The notes under the pieces are model-generated. The model did no database searches, had not been told where the DNA came from, and saw nothing but the letters and a program-made list of their open reading frames with translations. A program made the translations under genes and the position numbers. Shown piece after piece: positions 25,306-34,548 of a stretch of DNA of 64,000 nt. The stretch is from Kitasatospora sp. MAA19 (GTDB taxonomy: Bacteria > Actinomycetota > Actinomycetes > Streptomycetales > Streptomycetaceae). Every line of letters starts with the position of its first letter. Positions within the stretch are counted from its first letter, which is position 1. Where the stretch lies: NCBI RefSeq assembly GCF_029894125.1, contig NZ_JARXYZ010000014.1, positions 1 through 64,000 on the forward strand. Reading direction: 5' to 3'.

Positions 25306-26342
25306 CCGTCACCGCGGCCGCACCTGCCCCGGACACCGCTGCCGAGGCCTCGGTGGCCCCGGACCCGTCGGTCGTGGCCACCGCCGAAGCAGCCACCGCC
25401 GAAGCGGGCGCCGCCGTGCCACGCCTGGACCCGCGGCACTACGAGCCGGCCCGCGTCCCGTACGTCGTCCGCCGACACGCCGGGACGCCCGACACCCTGG
25501 GCGTCGGGCGCCCCGGAAAGGTCGGCCTGCTGGAGCTCGCCTTCGAGCGGATCGGCGAGCGCACCGAACTCACCGGCCACTACCAGAAGTCGCCGCTGCA
25601 GATCATGCGCCCGCTCTACTTCGACCCGGCCCGCCCCGACCTCGCCGTCACCTTCCTGATGTCCACCGGCGGCGGCATCCTCCAGGCCGACCGGCTCCGG
25701 ACCGACCTGCGCTGCGGCGCCGACACCGCCACCCACCTCACCACCCAGGCGGCCACCAAGGTCTACCGGATGGAGTTCGACTACGCGACGCAGCTGGTCA
25801 ACCTCGACGCCGGGCCCCGCGCCTACGTCGAGTACCTGCCGGAGCCGGTGATCCCCTTCGTCGACTCGCGCTTCTACCAGCGCACGGTGCTCACCGTCGA
25901 CCCCACCGCCACCGTGCTGGCCGGCGAGACCGTGCTGGCCGGCCGCCTCGCCCGGGGCGAGCGCAACGCCTACCAGGTGTTCGCCTCCGACCTCGAAATC
26001 CGGCGTCCGGACGGCGAGTTGACGGCCCTTGACACCGTCAGGCTGGAGCCGTCGGCGGCCGGCGTCACCGGCCCGGCGGTGCTGGCCGGCCACGACGTCA
26101 TGGCCAGCCTCTACGTCGTCACCCCGCTCGCCCCGGCGGCGCTCGTCGCCGACACCCTGCACGGGGCGCTGGCCGACTGCGGCCTGCTGTACGGGGTCAG
26201 CGTCCTGCCGCACGACAGCGGCGCCTGGCTGCGCCTGCTCGGCTCCGACACCCGGGCCTGCGCCGCCGCCCAGCGGGCCGCCTGGGACGCCGTGCGCCGA
26301 CTGCTGATCGGCGTCCCGGCCCCGGCGCTGCGCAAGACCTGA
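25302..26342 (+). CDS. ureD: Urease accessory protein UreD (UreH)
   Basis: The 346-residue protein has the UreD fold markers: LTGHYQKSPLQIMRPLYF, FLMSTGGGILQADRL and TTQAATKVYRM, with YLPEPVIPFVDSRFYQRT in the middle. UreD is the scaffold that binds apo-urease and channels nickel. An Ala/Pro/Glu-rich extension of about 35 residues precedes the domain. The GTG start overlaps the ureG stop by four bases. It is the last gene of the operon. Confidence 0.95.
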   Translation: MTVTAAAPAPDTAAEASVAPDPSVVATAEAATAEAGAAVPRLDPRHYEPARVPYVVRRHAGTPDTLGVGRPGKVGLLELAFERIGERTELTGHYQKSPLQIMRPLYFDPARPDLAVTFLMSTGGGILQADRLRTDLRCGADTATHLTTQAATKVYRMEFDYATQLVNLDAGPRAYVEYLPEPVIPFVDSRFYQRTVLTVDPTATVLAGETVLAGRLARGERNAYQVFASDLEIRRPDGELTALDTVRLEPSAAGVTGPAVLAGHDVMASLYVVTPLAPAALVADTLHGALADCGLLYGVSVLPHDSGAWLRLLGSDTRACAAAQRAAWDAVRRLLIGVPAPALRKT

Positions 26343-26352
26343 CCCGCCGGGG

Positions 26353-26377
26353 CGCCGGCCGGCCGGTCCGGCCGGCG
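26353..26377. terminator. Terminator after the urease operon
   Basis: CGCCGGCCGG and CCGGCCGGCG form a perfect 10-bp stem around CCGGT, ten bases past the ureD stop. Confidence 0.6.
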
Positions 26378-26421
26378 TCCTCGCCGGGCTTCAGCGCGTC
26401 CGGTTCCGACCGGCCCGCTCC

Positions 26422-26586
26422 CTACCGCCCGATCACCGCTGGGGCGCCGGCGGACTCGGCGACGCCGAGGTCACGTCGCGCTGGGGCGCGGTAGCTGTTG
26501 AGCAGTCGGATCAGTTCGTCGCCCGGCGGTACCCCGGTGCGGTACTCCGTGTGCGCGGCGGCACACCTGCGGACGTGCCCCAGGCC
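26422..26586 (-). pseudogene. Gene fragment downstream of the phosphatase
   Basis: Directly after the stop of the phosphatase, and in the same frame, an open stretch reads HVRRCAAAHTEYRTGVPPGD then ELIRLLNSYRAPARRDLGVA and stops at 26422. Codon use is gene-like but there is no good start. It may be the 3' end of a lost gene or a readthrough tail of the phosphatase. No family is recognised. Confidence 0.25.
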
Positions 26587-27021
26587 TCAGCCCAGCCGGG
26601 CGACGAACCGGCGTTGCCACGGGGTCTCCACCGCGTGCCGGTCGTAGTGCGCCCGTACGTAGGCGACCGCCTCGGTGGCGGGGACGCCGTCCAGGATGGC
26701 GAGGGCGGCGAGGGCGGTGCCGGTGCGGCCGCGGCCGCCGGCGCAGGCGAGTTCGACGCGTTCGGTCGCCGATCGCCGCCAGGCCTCGCGGAAGGCGTCG
26801 GCCGCGTCGGCGCGGTCGGCGGGGAGCCGGAAGTCGGGCCAGCGCACCCACCGGCTCTCCCAGCCGAACTGCCTCGGCGGGTGGCCCAACAGGTAGAGCC
26901 CGAAGGAGGGTTGCGGGCCGGGCGGCAGCGGGCGGCTGAGGCCGCGCCCGCGCAGCAGTCGCCCGGAGGGCAGGCGCAGGACGCCGGGGGCGGTCGGGTC
27001 CCAGGTCGTCGGATCGGTCAC
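26587..27021 (-). CDS. Protein-tyrosine/dual-specificity phosphatase-like protein
   Basis: The 144-residue protein has the Cys-x5-Arg phosphatase loop as ACAGGRGRTGTALAALAIL near residues 92-110, with a conserved downstream helix (AVAYVRAHYDRHAVETPWQR). The segment FRLPADRADAADAFREAWRR sits where the general acid loop usually is. It is shorter than most members. It should act on phosphorylated protein or inositide substrates in the cytosol. It lies 85 bp downstream of the kinase/LuxR gene on the same strand. Confidence 0.8.
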   Translation of the reverse strand: MTDPTTWDPTAPGVLRLPSGRLLRGRGLSRPLPPGPQPSFGLYLLGHPPRQFGWESRWVRWPDFRLPADRADAADAFREAWRRSATERVELACAGGRGRTGTALAALAILDGVPATEAVAYVRAHYDRHAVETPWQRRFVARLG

Positions 27022-27106
27022 GTCGCTCCTCAGGATGGTCGCCTCACTGCTCGCGGGCGGTCGGGCGGTCGGGTGGGTCGGATTGGTCGGGTGGGTCGGC
27101 GGGTGT

Positions 27107-28504
27107 TCAGGACGCCACGTGCAGGGCCGCCGTGCCCGGCATGCCCGCCCGGTGGGCCAGGGCCGCGGCCTCGCCGCGGGAGGCGACGCCGAGCTTGGCC
27201 AGGATGTTGGCGACGTGGAACTTCACCGTGGACTCGCTGATGTGCAGCGCCTCGGCGATGTCCCGGTTGCGCCGGCCCTGCGCCAGCTGGTCGAGCACCT
27301 CCAGCTCGCGCGGCTGGAGCCCGTCCAACGGGTCGGTCACGCGAGGCGGTTCGGGCAGGGTGAGCGGCAGGTCGACGGTCACCGTGGTGCCCCAGCCGGG
27401 GACGGCTTCGATGGTGCCGCGCCCGCCGAGGGCGGCGATCCGGTCGGCGGTGCGGTGGACGGTGAGCGCGTCGGCGGCCAGCAGGCCGGGGCCGTCGTCC
27501 CGCACCACCGCCCGCAGCGTGTCGCCGGTGAACTGCCAGCTCACGTGCAGCCTGGTCAGGCCGTCCTGCTCCAGCATGAGGAGGACGGCCGCCCGGACGG
27601 CGTCCCGGGCGGTGTGCGCGGTGTCCGCCGGTACGGACCGGGCGGCCTCCGCCGGCGGCGCCACGTCCAGCCGCACCCGGGTGTGCCGCAGCAGCGGGCG
27701 CAGCTCCCGGTCGAGCCGGGCGAACGCGGCGTCGGCGGGTTCCTCGCTCAGCGTCCGGTCCAGGTCCGCGCCCCGGCGCAGGTCGAGCAGGGCCGTCACC
27801 GCCAGCTCGGTGGCGGCGCGGCGCGCGGTGGCGTCGTCCAGGGCGGCGGACCGCAGTGGCGAGAGGATCCCGGTGAGCGCCGCGCTGTGCAGGCCGGTGA
27901 ACTCGGCGATCGCCCGGGCCCGGGAGCCTGCGGAGGCGCGGGAGGCCGCCGCGTGGTGGGGGCCGGCGTCGGTGGCGCGGTGGTGCGAGTGGGCGACGAG
28001 CAGGTCCCACAGCTGTTGGAGGACGGCGAGCGCCTCCGCCGCCACCGCGTCGGAGCCGCCCCGGACCAGCACCAGCACCGCGGTGTTGGCGTCCGTCGGT
28101 GACGCCGCGACCACCACGACGGACCGGACCTGCCCGGCCAGCTTCGTCTCGCCCTGCCAGGGCCGGCCGTTCGCCGTCGCACCGGCCGTCACCTCGGCCA
28201 GCCGGGCGAGCTCCAGGCCGCTGACGGCCCCGGCCGGTTCGGGCAGGCCGAAGGCGATCGTGGGGGAGTACGTGCAGATGCCGCTGAGCTGGGCGATCGC
28301 CACGTGCGGGACGAGGGTGGCGATCACCTCGGAGAGCCGGGTCATCAGGCCCGGCCGTGGTGTGCGCAGCACCTCGACGGCGTGCGCCAATGCGTCCTCG
28401 GGGCGTCCCCAGTGGCGGCGCCAGCGCTCGTCCGTGGTCCCGCCCGCCCGCCCGGTCGCGGTGCCGGCCGAGTCGTCGGCCACGTTGTCGTCCGCGTCAC
28501 CCAT
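27107..28504 (-). CDS. Histidine kinase-like ATPase fused to a LuxR-type HTH
   Basis: The 465-residue protein joins a GAF-like N-terminal region, a kinase-like ATPase domain (VVRDDGPGLLAADA and LGGRGTIEAVPGWGTTV) and a C-terminal LuxR HTH (LQPRELEVLDQLAQGRRNRD then STVKFHVANILAKLG). No clear phosphoacceptor His box or N-box Asn is visible, so it may sense ATP or another ligand rather than transfer phosphate. Fusion of ATPase and DNA-binding domain would make it a one-component regulator. The ATG at 28504 begins MGDADDNVADD; upstream sequence in frame looks non-coding. It is divergent from the oxidoreductase gene, a likely target. Confidence 0.8.
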   Translation of the reverse strand: MGDADDNVADDSAGTATGRAGGTTDERWRRHWGRPEDALAHAVEVLRTPRPGLMTRLSEVIATLVPHVAIAQLSGICTYSPTIAFGLPEPAGAVSGLELARLAEVTAGATANGRPWQGETKLAGQVRSVVVVAASPTDANTAVLVLVRGGSDAVAAEALAVLQQLWDLLVAHSHHRATDAGPHHAAASRASAGSRARAIAEFTGLHSAALTGILSPLRSAALDDATARRAATELAVTALLDLRRGADLDRTLSEEPADAAFARLDRELRPLLRHTRVRLDVAPPAEAARSVPADTAHTARDAVRAAVLLMLEQDGLTRLHVSWQFTGDTLRAVVRDDGPGLLAADALTVHRTADRIAALGGRGTIEAVPGWGTTVTVDLPLTLPEPPRVTDPLDGLQPRELEVLDQLAQGRRNRDIAEALHISESTVKFHVANILAKLGVASRGEAAALAHRAGMPGTAALHVAS

Positions 28505-28653
28505 GCCGTTCAGCCTAGCCCGGGGACCGGGGCGGACGCCTGGCCGTTCGGACAGGTCCAACCGGCCGAACGGCGGGCTCGGCGGGCGCCCTCCGGGGCC
28601 CAGAATGGAGGCGTCGGAAGAACCAACTCCCCTGAACGGCAAGGATTCCTTCC

Positions 28654-29583
28654 ATGACCAAGGCGATCGCCTTCTCCGAGTACGGCGATGTGGACGTGCT
28701 GCGCCCGACCGACATCGAGGTGCCCGCCCCGGGCCCCGGCCAGGTGCGGGTCGCGGTCCGGGCGGTGGGCGTCAACCCGCTCGACCACAAGGTGCGCAGC
28801 GGCTCGATGGCCGCGATGTTCCCCGTCGCCTTCCCGCACGTCGGCGGCTACGAGCTGGCCGGTGTGGTGGAGGCCGTCGGCCCCGACGTGACCGGGTGGG
28901 CGCCCGGCGACGAGGTGTTCGGCGCCCTCATGGGCGGCGCGTACGCCGAGCAGGCGCTCGTCGACGCCGGGCACCTGGGCCGCAAGCCCGCCTCGCTGAG
29001 CTGGGAGGAGGCCGCGGCGATCCCGACCGCGGCCGAGACCGCCGAGCGGGCGCTGGACGTCCTGGGCGTGCGGGCGGGCGAGACGCTGCTGGTGCACGGC
29101 GCGGCCGGCGGGGTCGGCACCGTGCTGCTGCAGCTGGCCCGGGCGCGCGGGGTCACCGTGGTCGGCACCGCGAGCGAGGCCAACCACGAGCACCTGCGCG
29201 AGCTGGGCGCGATCCCGGTGGCCTACGGCGACGGCCTGGCGGAGCGGGTGCGGGCCGCCGCGCCGGGCGGGGTGGACCGGGCGCTGGACGCGGTCGGCAA
29301 GGGCGGGGTGCTGCCGCTCTCGGTCGAGCTGACCGGCGCCGCGGACCGGGTGCTGACGATCGCCGACTTCGTGGGCGCCGCCGAGCACGGGATCCGCTTC
29401 AGCGGCGGCGCGGACGGGGTGGAGTCCTACCACCAGCGCGCCTACGCCGCCGTGCTCGCACTGCACGAGGCGGGCACCCTGCGGCTGCCGCTGCACCGGG
29501 TGCTGCCGCTGGCGGAGGCGGCCGAGGCGCAACGGCTCAGCGAGCAGGGCCACCTGCGCGGCAAGATCGTGCTCACCGTCTGA
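28654..29583 (+). CDS. NADP-dependent quinone oxidoreductase (MDR superfamily)
   Basis: The 309-residue protein is a zinc-free medium-chain dehydrogenase/reductase. The GroES-like half has VGVNPLDHKVRSG, and the Rossmann half has LLVHGAAGGVGTVLLQLARA, with a C-terminal GHLRGKIVLTV typical of the family. Such enzymes reduce quinones or enones with NADPH in the cytosol. It is divergently transcribed from the kinase/LuxR regulator with a 149 bp gap. Confidence 0.9.
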   Translation: MTKAIAFSEYGDVDVLRPTDIEVPAPGPGQVRVAVRAVGVNPLDHKVRSGSMAAMFPVAFPHVGGYELAGVVEAVGPDVTGWAPGDEVFGALMGGAYAEQALVDAGHLGRKPASLSWEEAAAIPTAAETAERALDVLGVRAGETLLVHGAAGGVGTVLLQLARARGVTVVGTASEANHEHLRELGAIPVAYGDGLAERVRAAAPGGVDRALDAVGKGGVLPLSVELTGAADRVLTIADFVGAAEHGIRFSGGADGVESYHQRAYAAVLALHEAGTLRLPLHRVLPLAEAAEAQRLSEQGHLRGKIVLTV

Positions 29584-29790
29584 CCTGGCCGTGCCCGCTG
29601 TCACCCGCCGTCACCCGCTCTCACCCGTGCGGAGTAATGCGACGGGTGAAGCGCGGTGGTCACGCCCATCCGCCGTTCGGCCGACATGCGCTCACCCGAA
29701 CGGTTGTCCGGGGTTGGCCGGGTACGGGCGGCAGCGGGCCGCCCGCCGCAACGGTCAGGAGGCCAGGCGTACGGGCCGGACGGACGGGCG

Positions 29791-30312
29791 TCAGCCCGTG
29801 GGCAGCTCCGAGGAATGGTGGTTGACGATGAGCCATTGGCTTCCGCGCAGCTCGTAGACGAAGGTGAAACGCGCGTCAACCTTGGTCTTGCTGCCGTCCT
29901 TGTTGGTCAGCGTGAACTGGTAGAGGCCGGTGTCGATGGCACTGGTGCGGTCCAGGATGTTGATGAACTGCTCCTGGATGTGGCCGACGGGCTTGCTTTC
30001 CAGGAAGTGCTTGAAGTAGTCGACTATCCCGGCCCGGGTGGTGCGGACTTCGGCGGAGACCGTCGGTAGCAGCACGGCACCAGGGGCGTAGAGGTCCGCG
30101 ACCCGGTTCGCGTCGCCGGTGGCCAAAGCCGCGTTCCACCGGTCGAACAAGGCCTTGATCTGCCCCTCGGTGGGAAGCTGGGCGGTGCTCGTGACAGCAC
30201 TGCGCTGGGCGGAGAGTTGGGCGGGGGTTCCGGCCGCGTACGTCGCTCCGGTTCCGGTGAACAGAACGGCGGCGGCGGCGACCAGGACCCCGGCGGAGTA
30301 TGTGCGCCTCAT
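29791..30312 (-). CDS. Secreted SnoaL-like/DUF4440-type protein
   Basis: The 173-residue protein has a signal peptide (MRRTYSAGVLVAAAAVLFTG, cleavage after GATYAAG) and a NTF2-like domain: IKALFDRWNAALATGDANRV, LYAPGAVLLPT and a final WLIVNHHSSELP. SgcJ/EcaC and CaMKII-association domain proteins share this pattern. An exported NTF2-like protein may bind a small ligand; no catalytic function can be assigned. The ATG follows GGAGG at six bases. Confidence 0.82.
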   Translation of the reverse strand: MRRTYSAGVLVAAAAVLFTGTGATYAAGTPAQLSAQRSAVTSTAQLPTEGQIKALFDRWNAALATGDANRVADLYAPGAVLLPTVSAEVRTTRAGIVDYFKHFLESKPVGHIQEQFINILDRTSAIDTGLYQFTLTNKDGSKTKVDARFTFVYELRGSQWLIVNHHSSELPTG

Positions 30313-30606
30313 GGAGTACCTCCTGCGCTGTCGCTGGTCAGTCTGTGGGACAATTCCAGCTTCCCCCCGGCACAGGCGATCCGGCATGTCGAGGCGACCG
30401 AGCGTCGATTCCGACGTTCCACCTCGGGGTTGGACACCGGGACGCGCGAGTCCGGGGGAGCAGCGCCGGCTGGGCGCCGGGAGTGACCTGAGCAAGCGGT
30501 CGCGCGGATAGCCGGCGTCCCACGGGCGTCGCCTTGGGCGTTCGCCCCATGGAATCGGCCGGCTGGGGACAGCGTCGGATGGTGCGCGGTCGGTAGAGTC
30601 GCCGGC

Positions 30607-31398
30607 ATGGTGACAGCGAGCGCAGCGGAGAGCGTCGGGGCCGGGCGGTTGGCCGGGCGGGTCTGTGTGGTGACGGGGGCGGCCAGTGGGATCGGGCGGG
30701 CCGTTGCCGAACGCTTCGTCCGGGAGGGGGCGTTGGTGGTGGCCGCCGATGTCGATGCGGTGGGGCTGCGCCGGTTGGCGGAGCAACTCCCGGACGCCGT
30801 CAGTACGGTGGTCGGTGACGTGGCCCGGGACGAGGACGCGCGGCGGATGGTCGAGGCCGCGGTCGAGCGGCACGGCCGGATCGACGTCCTGGTGGCCAAT
30901 GCCGGGGTGATCCCGCTCATGGAGCTCACCGAGGCCACCGCCGAGGACTGGGATCACGTCATGGCCGTCGACGGCCGTGGGATGTTCCTCACCTGCAAGT
31001 ACGCCATCCAGGCGATGACCGCGCAGGAGCGGCCAGGAGGTGCCGTCGTGTGCGTGTCGTCCATCTCCGGCGAGGCCGGCCAGCGTGGCCAGGCGGTGTA
31101 CGGGCCCGCCAAGTTCGTGGCCTCCGGCCTCACCAAGCACCTCGCCGTCGAATGGGCCGACCGCGGCATCCGGGTCAACGCCGTCGCGCCCGGCACCATC
31201 ACCACCGAACGCGTCGCCCGCCTGTACGACGAACCCGGTGGGCCCGAGTACCTCGCCGCGATGGAGAAGCTCCACCCCATGGGCCGCCTCGGTGCTCCGG
31301 CGGAGGTCGCGGCCGCCGTCCTGTTCCTCGCCTCCGACGAGGCCTCCTTCATCACCGGCGTGGTGCTGCCCGTCGACGGCGGGTACCTCGCGCAGTAG
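30607..31398 (+). CDS. Short-chain dehydrogenase/reductase
   Basis: The 263-residue protein is a classical SDR: TGAASGIG cofactor motif near 24-31, NAG near 100, and the Ser-Tyr-Lys triad with VSSISGEAG and Y-G-P-A-K. The C-terminal GVVLPVDGGYLAQ is standard. Asp in AADVDAVG after the second strand suggests NAD(H) preference. It is a cytosolic NAD-dependent oxidoreductase of unknown substrate and stands alone. Confidence 0.92.
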   Translation: MVTASAAESVGAGRLAGRVCVVTGAASGIGRAVAERFVREGALVVAADVDAVGLRRLAEQLPDAVSTVVGDVARDEDARRMVEAAVERHGRIDVLVANAGVIPLMELTEATAEDWDHVMAVDGRGMFLTCKYAIQAMTAQERPGGAVVCVSSISGEAGQRGQAVYGPAKFVASGLTKHLAVEWADRGIRVNAVAPGTITTERVARLYDEPGGPEYLAAMEKLHPMGRLGAPAEVAAAVLFLASDEASFITGVVLPVDGGYLAQ

Positions 31399-31446
31399 CC
31401 GTCAGCCGTCAGCCGTCAGCCGTCAGCCACCGGTCACCGGTCACCG
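31399..31446. repeat. Short tandem repeats after the SDR gene
   Basis: CCGTCAG is repeated four times with spacing of about seven bases, then CACCGGT three times. The array sits between two convergent genes and has no obvious function. Confidence 0.75.
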
Positions 31447-31457
31447 GCCATCGGCCG

Positions 31458-32678
31458 TCAGGGCAGGCGCTCGACGAGGACCATCGCCGCGTCGTCGTCC
31501 AGCCGCCCGCCGACGTGGGCGAGGAGGTCGCGGCGCAGGTGGTGCAGCAGGGCGGTCGGGCGCTCGTCCTGCCAGGCGGTGACGCGTTCGGTGAGCGGGT
31601 AGAAGCGCCGGCGGGCGTCCCGGGCCTCGATCACGCCGTCGGTGTAGATCAGCAGCCGGTCGCCGGGGCGGAACGGGAAGGTCTCCACCTCGTAGTGGAG
31701 CGGGGCGAGGTCGCCCAGGCCCAGCGGCGGCGCGGGGTGGCGGGCGGCCACGGCGGTGATGCCGTCGGGGCGCAGCAGCAGCGGGGGCGGGTGGCCGCAG
31801 TCGATCAGCCGGACCGCCGTGCCGTCGTCGGGGATGTCGAGCAGCACGGCGGTGATGAAGGACTCGCCGCTGTCCTCCGGCAGGGGCGTCCCGTCCGGCT
31901 CCTCGCCGCGCAGGCGGCGCCGGCGGGTCTGTTCGCCGAGCTGGGCGAGGTCCCAGCAGACGCTGCCGTCCAGGTAGGCGGCGAGCCCGGGCAGGTCGGC
32001 GTGCAGGTGGGCGGCGGCGCGGAAGGCGCCGAGCAGCAGGGCCGCGTCGCCGAGCGAGGACAGGCCCTTGCCACGGACGTCGCCGACCAGCAGCCGGGTG
32101 CCGGTGGCGGTACGGGCGGCCGCGTACAGGTCGCCGCCGACCTGGGCCTCGGCCTCGGCGGCCAGGTAGACGGAGGCCAGGTGCAGCGGCCCGATCCGGG
32201 CCGGCAGTGGGCGCAGCAGCACCCGCTGGGCGGCCTCGGACACCGAGCGGACCTGGGCCAGCTCGCGCTCGTACCGTTCGCGCAGCACTCGCAGCCCGAC
32301 GATCAGGGCGGAGACGACGAGTTGGGCGCTCAGCTGGGTCTCGATGTTGGCGCTGGTGAGGCCTTCCCGGATGGCGCCGATGACGGTGAGCGCGGCGAGA
32401 GCCAGCACGGCGATGCCGGCGGTGGCCCGGGCGCCGGCGAAGGAGGCGGTGAGGGCGGGGGCGACGATCAGCAGCGGGCCGAGGTGGACCTGGGGCGGGG
32501 AGAGGATGTCGACGACGGTGATCACGAGGATCAGCGCGAGCGACAGCCCCGTCAGCACGCCATGGTCGGGCCGCCGGGAGCGGCGGCGGTCGCGCGGGCG
32601 GTCGCGGGGGCGCGGGTCGCAGGGACGCTGCCGAAGTGGCACATTTCCTCTGTACACCGTCGGGGCGGTGCGGCGCAT
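31458..32678 (-). CDS. Membrane-bound PP2C/SpoIIE-type serine phosphatase
   Basis: The 406-residue protein has an Arg-rich N-terminus, three to four membrane segments (about 40-130) and a SpoIIE-like PP2C domain: VGGDLYAAARTATGTRLLVG, DVRGKGLSS, DCGHPPPLLLRPDG, PLGLGDLAP and YTDGVIEARD. The conserved Asp residues for two metal ions are present. These enzymes dephosphorylate anti-sigma antagonists in partner-switching systems; Streptomyces has many. No partner kinase or STAS gene lies beside it. Confidence 0.9.
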   Translation of the reverse strand: MRRTAPTVYRGNVPLRQRPCDPRPRDRPRDRRRSRRPDHGVLTGLSLALILVITVVDILSPPQVHLGPLLIVAPALTASFAGARATAGIAVLALAALTVIGAIREGLTSANIETQLSAQLVVSALIVGLRVLRERYERELAQVRSVSEAAQRVLLRPLPARIGPLHLASVYLAAEAEAQVGGDLYAAARTATGTRLLVGDVRGKGLSSLGDAALLLGAFRAAAHLHADLPGLAAYLDGSVCWDLAQLGEQTRRRRLRGEEPDGTPLPEDSGESFITAVLLDIPDDGTAVRLIDCGHPPPLLLRPDGITAVAARHPAPPLGLGDLAPLHYEVETFPFRPGDRLLIYTDGVIEARDARRRFYPLTERVTAWQDERPTALLHHLRRDLLAHVGGRLDDDAAMVLVERLP

Positions 32679-32733
32679 CCCCGGGCGCGCCCCGGCTTCG
32701 GCCGGCCCCGGGGACCGGTCGCGCTGGGTAGCG

Positions 32734-33156
32734 TCAGCCCTCTTCGCCGTAGCGGGCCAGGTAGCCGGCGAAGCGGGCGACGTCCTCGTCGGACCAGTCG
32801 GTGAAGCGGGCGGTGAAGGCCAGCCGGCGCTGCTCGTTGGCGTCCCGCAGCAGGGCCAGCCCGGCCTCGGTGGCGCGCAGGATCTGGCCGCGCTGGTCGT
32901 CCGGGTCGGCCTCGCGCCGCAGCAGGCCGAGCTTCTCCAGGGCGGTGACCTGGCGGCTGACGGTGGACTTGTCGAGCATGAAGTGGGTGGCCACGTCGGC
33001 GGCCCGGCAGCCGCCGCGCTCGGTGATCAGGTCGAGGATGCTGTAGGTGACCAGGGAGAGGTCGGGGTGCAGCTGGGAGGCCTTGTGCCGGGCACGGCGG
33101 GCGAAGGCGGTCAGCTCGCGCTGAATGGCGTCGATGGACGACTGGCGGCCGGGCAC
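32734..33156 (-). CDS. MarR-family transcriptional regulator
   Basis: The 140-residue protein has a complete MarR winged helix: GGCRAADVATHFMLDKSTVS with RQVTALEKLGLLRREADPDD and the wing RGQILRATEAG. It starts 30 bp after the M48 protease stop on the same strand and may share its transcript or have its own promoter at the inverted repeat (33181-33195). The regulated gene is not evident. Confidence 0.88.
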   Translation of the reverse strand: MPGRQSSIDAIQRELTAFARRARHKASQLHPDLSLVTYSILDLITERGGCRAADVATHFMLDKSTVSRQVTALEKLGLLRREADPDDQRGQILRATEAGLALLRDANEQRRLAFTARFTDWSDEDVARFAGYLARYGEEG

Positions 33157-33180
33157 GGCGTTCCTACCTCCTCGATATTT

Positions 33181-33195
33181 GTTGCACTATACAAC
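33181..33195. promoter_or_regulatory. Inverted repeat upstream of the MarR gene
   Basis: GTTG-CACTATA-CAAC is an AT-rich inverted repeat 25 bp before the MarR start, overlapping the end of the protease gene. It fits an autoregulatory MarR operator. Confidence 0.4.
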
Positions 33196-34479
33196 GGAAT
33201 CGCCCGGGTTCGCGCGCCGCTCCGGGGCGGCCCGCCCCTGGGTGGCCTGCCAGGCGCGGGCAGCGGCGATCCGGCGGGTCGCACTCGGGTGAGTGGCGAA
33301 CAGTAGCTCAAGCAGCCTCGGCGGGTCGACATCGGACACGTTCACCAGCGCCAGCCGACGTTGCATGGCGACGAACTGCTCGGCGTCCGAGGTGAGTTCG
33401 AGTGCGTGCCGGTCCGCCCTGGCCTCGATCCGGCGGCTCACCGCGCACTGCGCCGGCCCCGACAGCACCCCCAGCAGCGCCGCGCACGCCGCCAGCAGCG
33501 GCAGCGCCCGCGGATCGGCCGCATCCGCCGCCCCGGCCGCCGACAGCAGCGGTCGCCAGGCGCCCAGCAGGCCCAGCACGGCCACCGCCGCGGCCGCGCC
33601 CACCGCGCCCAGCGCCGTCCCGGTCGGCACGTCCCGGTGCTTCACATGGCCCAACTCGTGCGCCACCACCAGCTCCACCTCGCGCGGCTCGGCCGCCGAC
33701 AGCAGCGTGTCGTAGGCGACGATCCGGCGGGTCGTGCCCAGCCCCGAGACGTACGCGTTGAGGGCGGTGGTGCGCCGCGAGGCGTCCGCCACCAGGACGT
33801 CCCGCACCCGCACGCCGGCCCGCTCGGCCAGCGCCAGCAGGTCGGTGCGCAGCGGGCCCGGCGGCATCGGGGTGAAGCGGTTGAACACCGGCTCGATCAG
33901 CAGCGGGTGCAGGAAGGACAGCGCCGCTGTCAGCACCGCCGCCGCGCCCGCCGCCGGGAGCCACCAGTGCCGCGGCGACCAGGCGGTCAGCGCGAACAGT
34001 CCGAGGGCGAGCGGCAGGACGAGCACCAGGGTCAGTCCCAGGCCGCGCAGCGCGTCCACGGCCCAGCCGGCCCAGCCCTGCGTCACCAGCCCGTACCGGG
34101 CCCGGACGGCCCGCACCCGGGCGCCGAACGGCAACCCCAGCGCCTGGCCGAGCACCACCAGGGCGGCCGCGCCCGCCAGCACCTCGGCCGTCCGGGAACC
34201 GCCGAACCAGCCGCCGACGGCGGAGACCAGGCCGGCGCCGACCGGGGTGAGGCCGAGCAGCAGGGTCAGGGCCAGGCCTGCCAGTCGGCCGCCCAGTGCC
34301 CAGGGCAGCTGGGCGCGGCGCAGGGCGCGGCCGCGGGCGCGCTCGGCGGGGGTGAAGTCCGGGGGTTCGAGGCCGGCGGAGGTGCTCCCCGTGGGTTCAC
34401 GGCCGACGGGTTCACGGTAGGCGGGTTCGCGGCCGGGAGGGGCGCTCCCGGCGGGGGCGGTGGTCTCGGTGTCGTCCAT
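33187..34479 (-). CDS. M48-family membrane metalloprotease (HtpX/Ste24-like)
   Basis: The 430-residue protein has several membrane segments and the zinc-protease motif HELGH at 274-278 with the third ligand in EARAD near 352. An N-terminal tail of about 45 residues carries short RE-P repeats. The length and position of motifs fit the CAAX-protease-like M48 group. It should cleave damaged membrane proteins or process prenylated peptides. It lies upstream of the MarR gene. Confidence 0.9.
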   Translation of the reverse strand: MDDTETTAPAGSAPPGREPAYREPVGREPTGSTSAGLEPPDFTPAERARGRALRRAQLPWALGGRLAGLALTLLLGLTPVGAGLVSAVGGWFGGSRTAEVLAGAAALVVLGQALGLPFGARVRAVRARYGLVTQGWAGWAVDALRGLGLTLVLVLPLALGLFALTAWSPRHWWLPAAGAAAVLTAALSFLHPLLIEPVFNRFTPMPPGPLRTDLLALAERAGVRVRDVLVADASRRTTALNAYVSGLGTTRRIVAYDTLLSAAEPREVELVVAHELGHVKHRDVPTGTALGAVGAAAAVAVLGLLGAWRPLLSAAGAADAADPRALPLLAACAALLGVLSGPAQCAVSRRIEARADRHALELTSDAEQFVAMQRRLALVNVSDVDPPRLLELLFATHPSATRRIAAARAWQATQGRAAPERRANPGDSVV

Positions 34480-34548
34480 GGGGTGCGTGCGGCTCCAGGC
34501 TCTGGCGGACGTGGCGGTTCAGCATCTCCTACCGCGCCGGGGCGGTGC

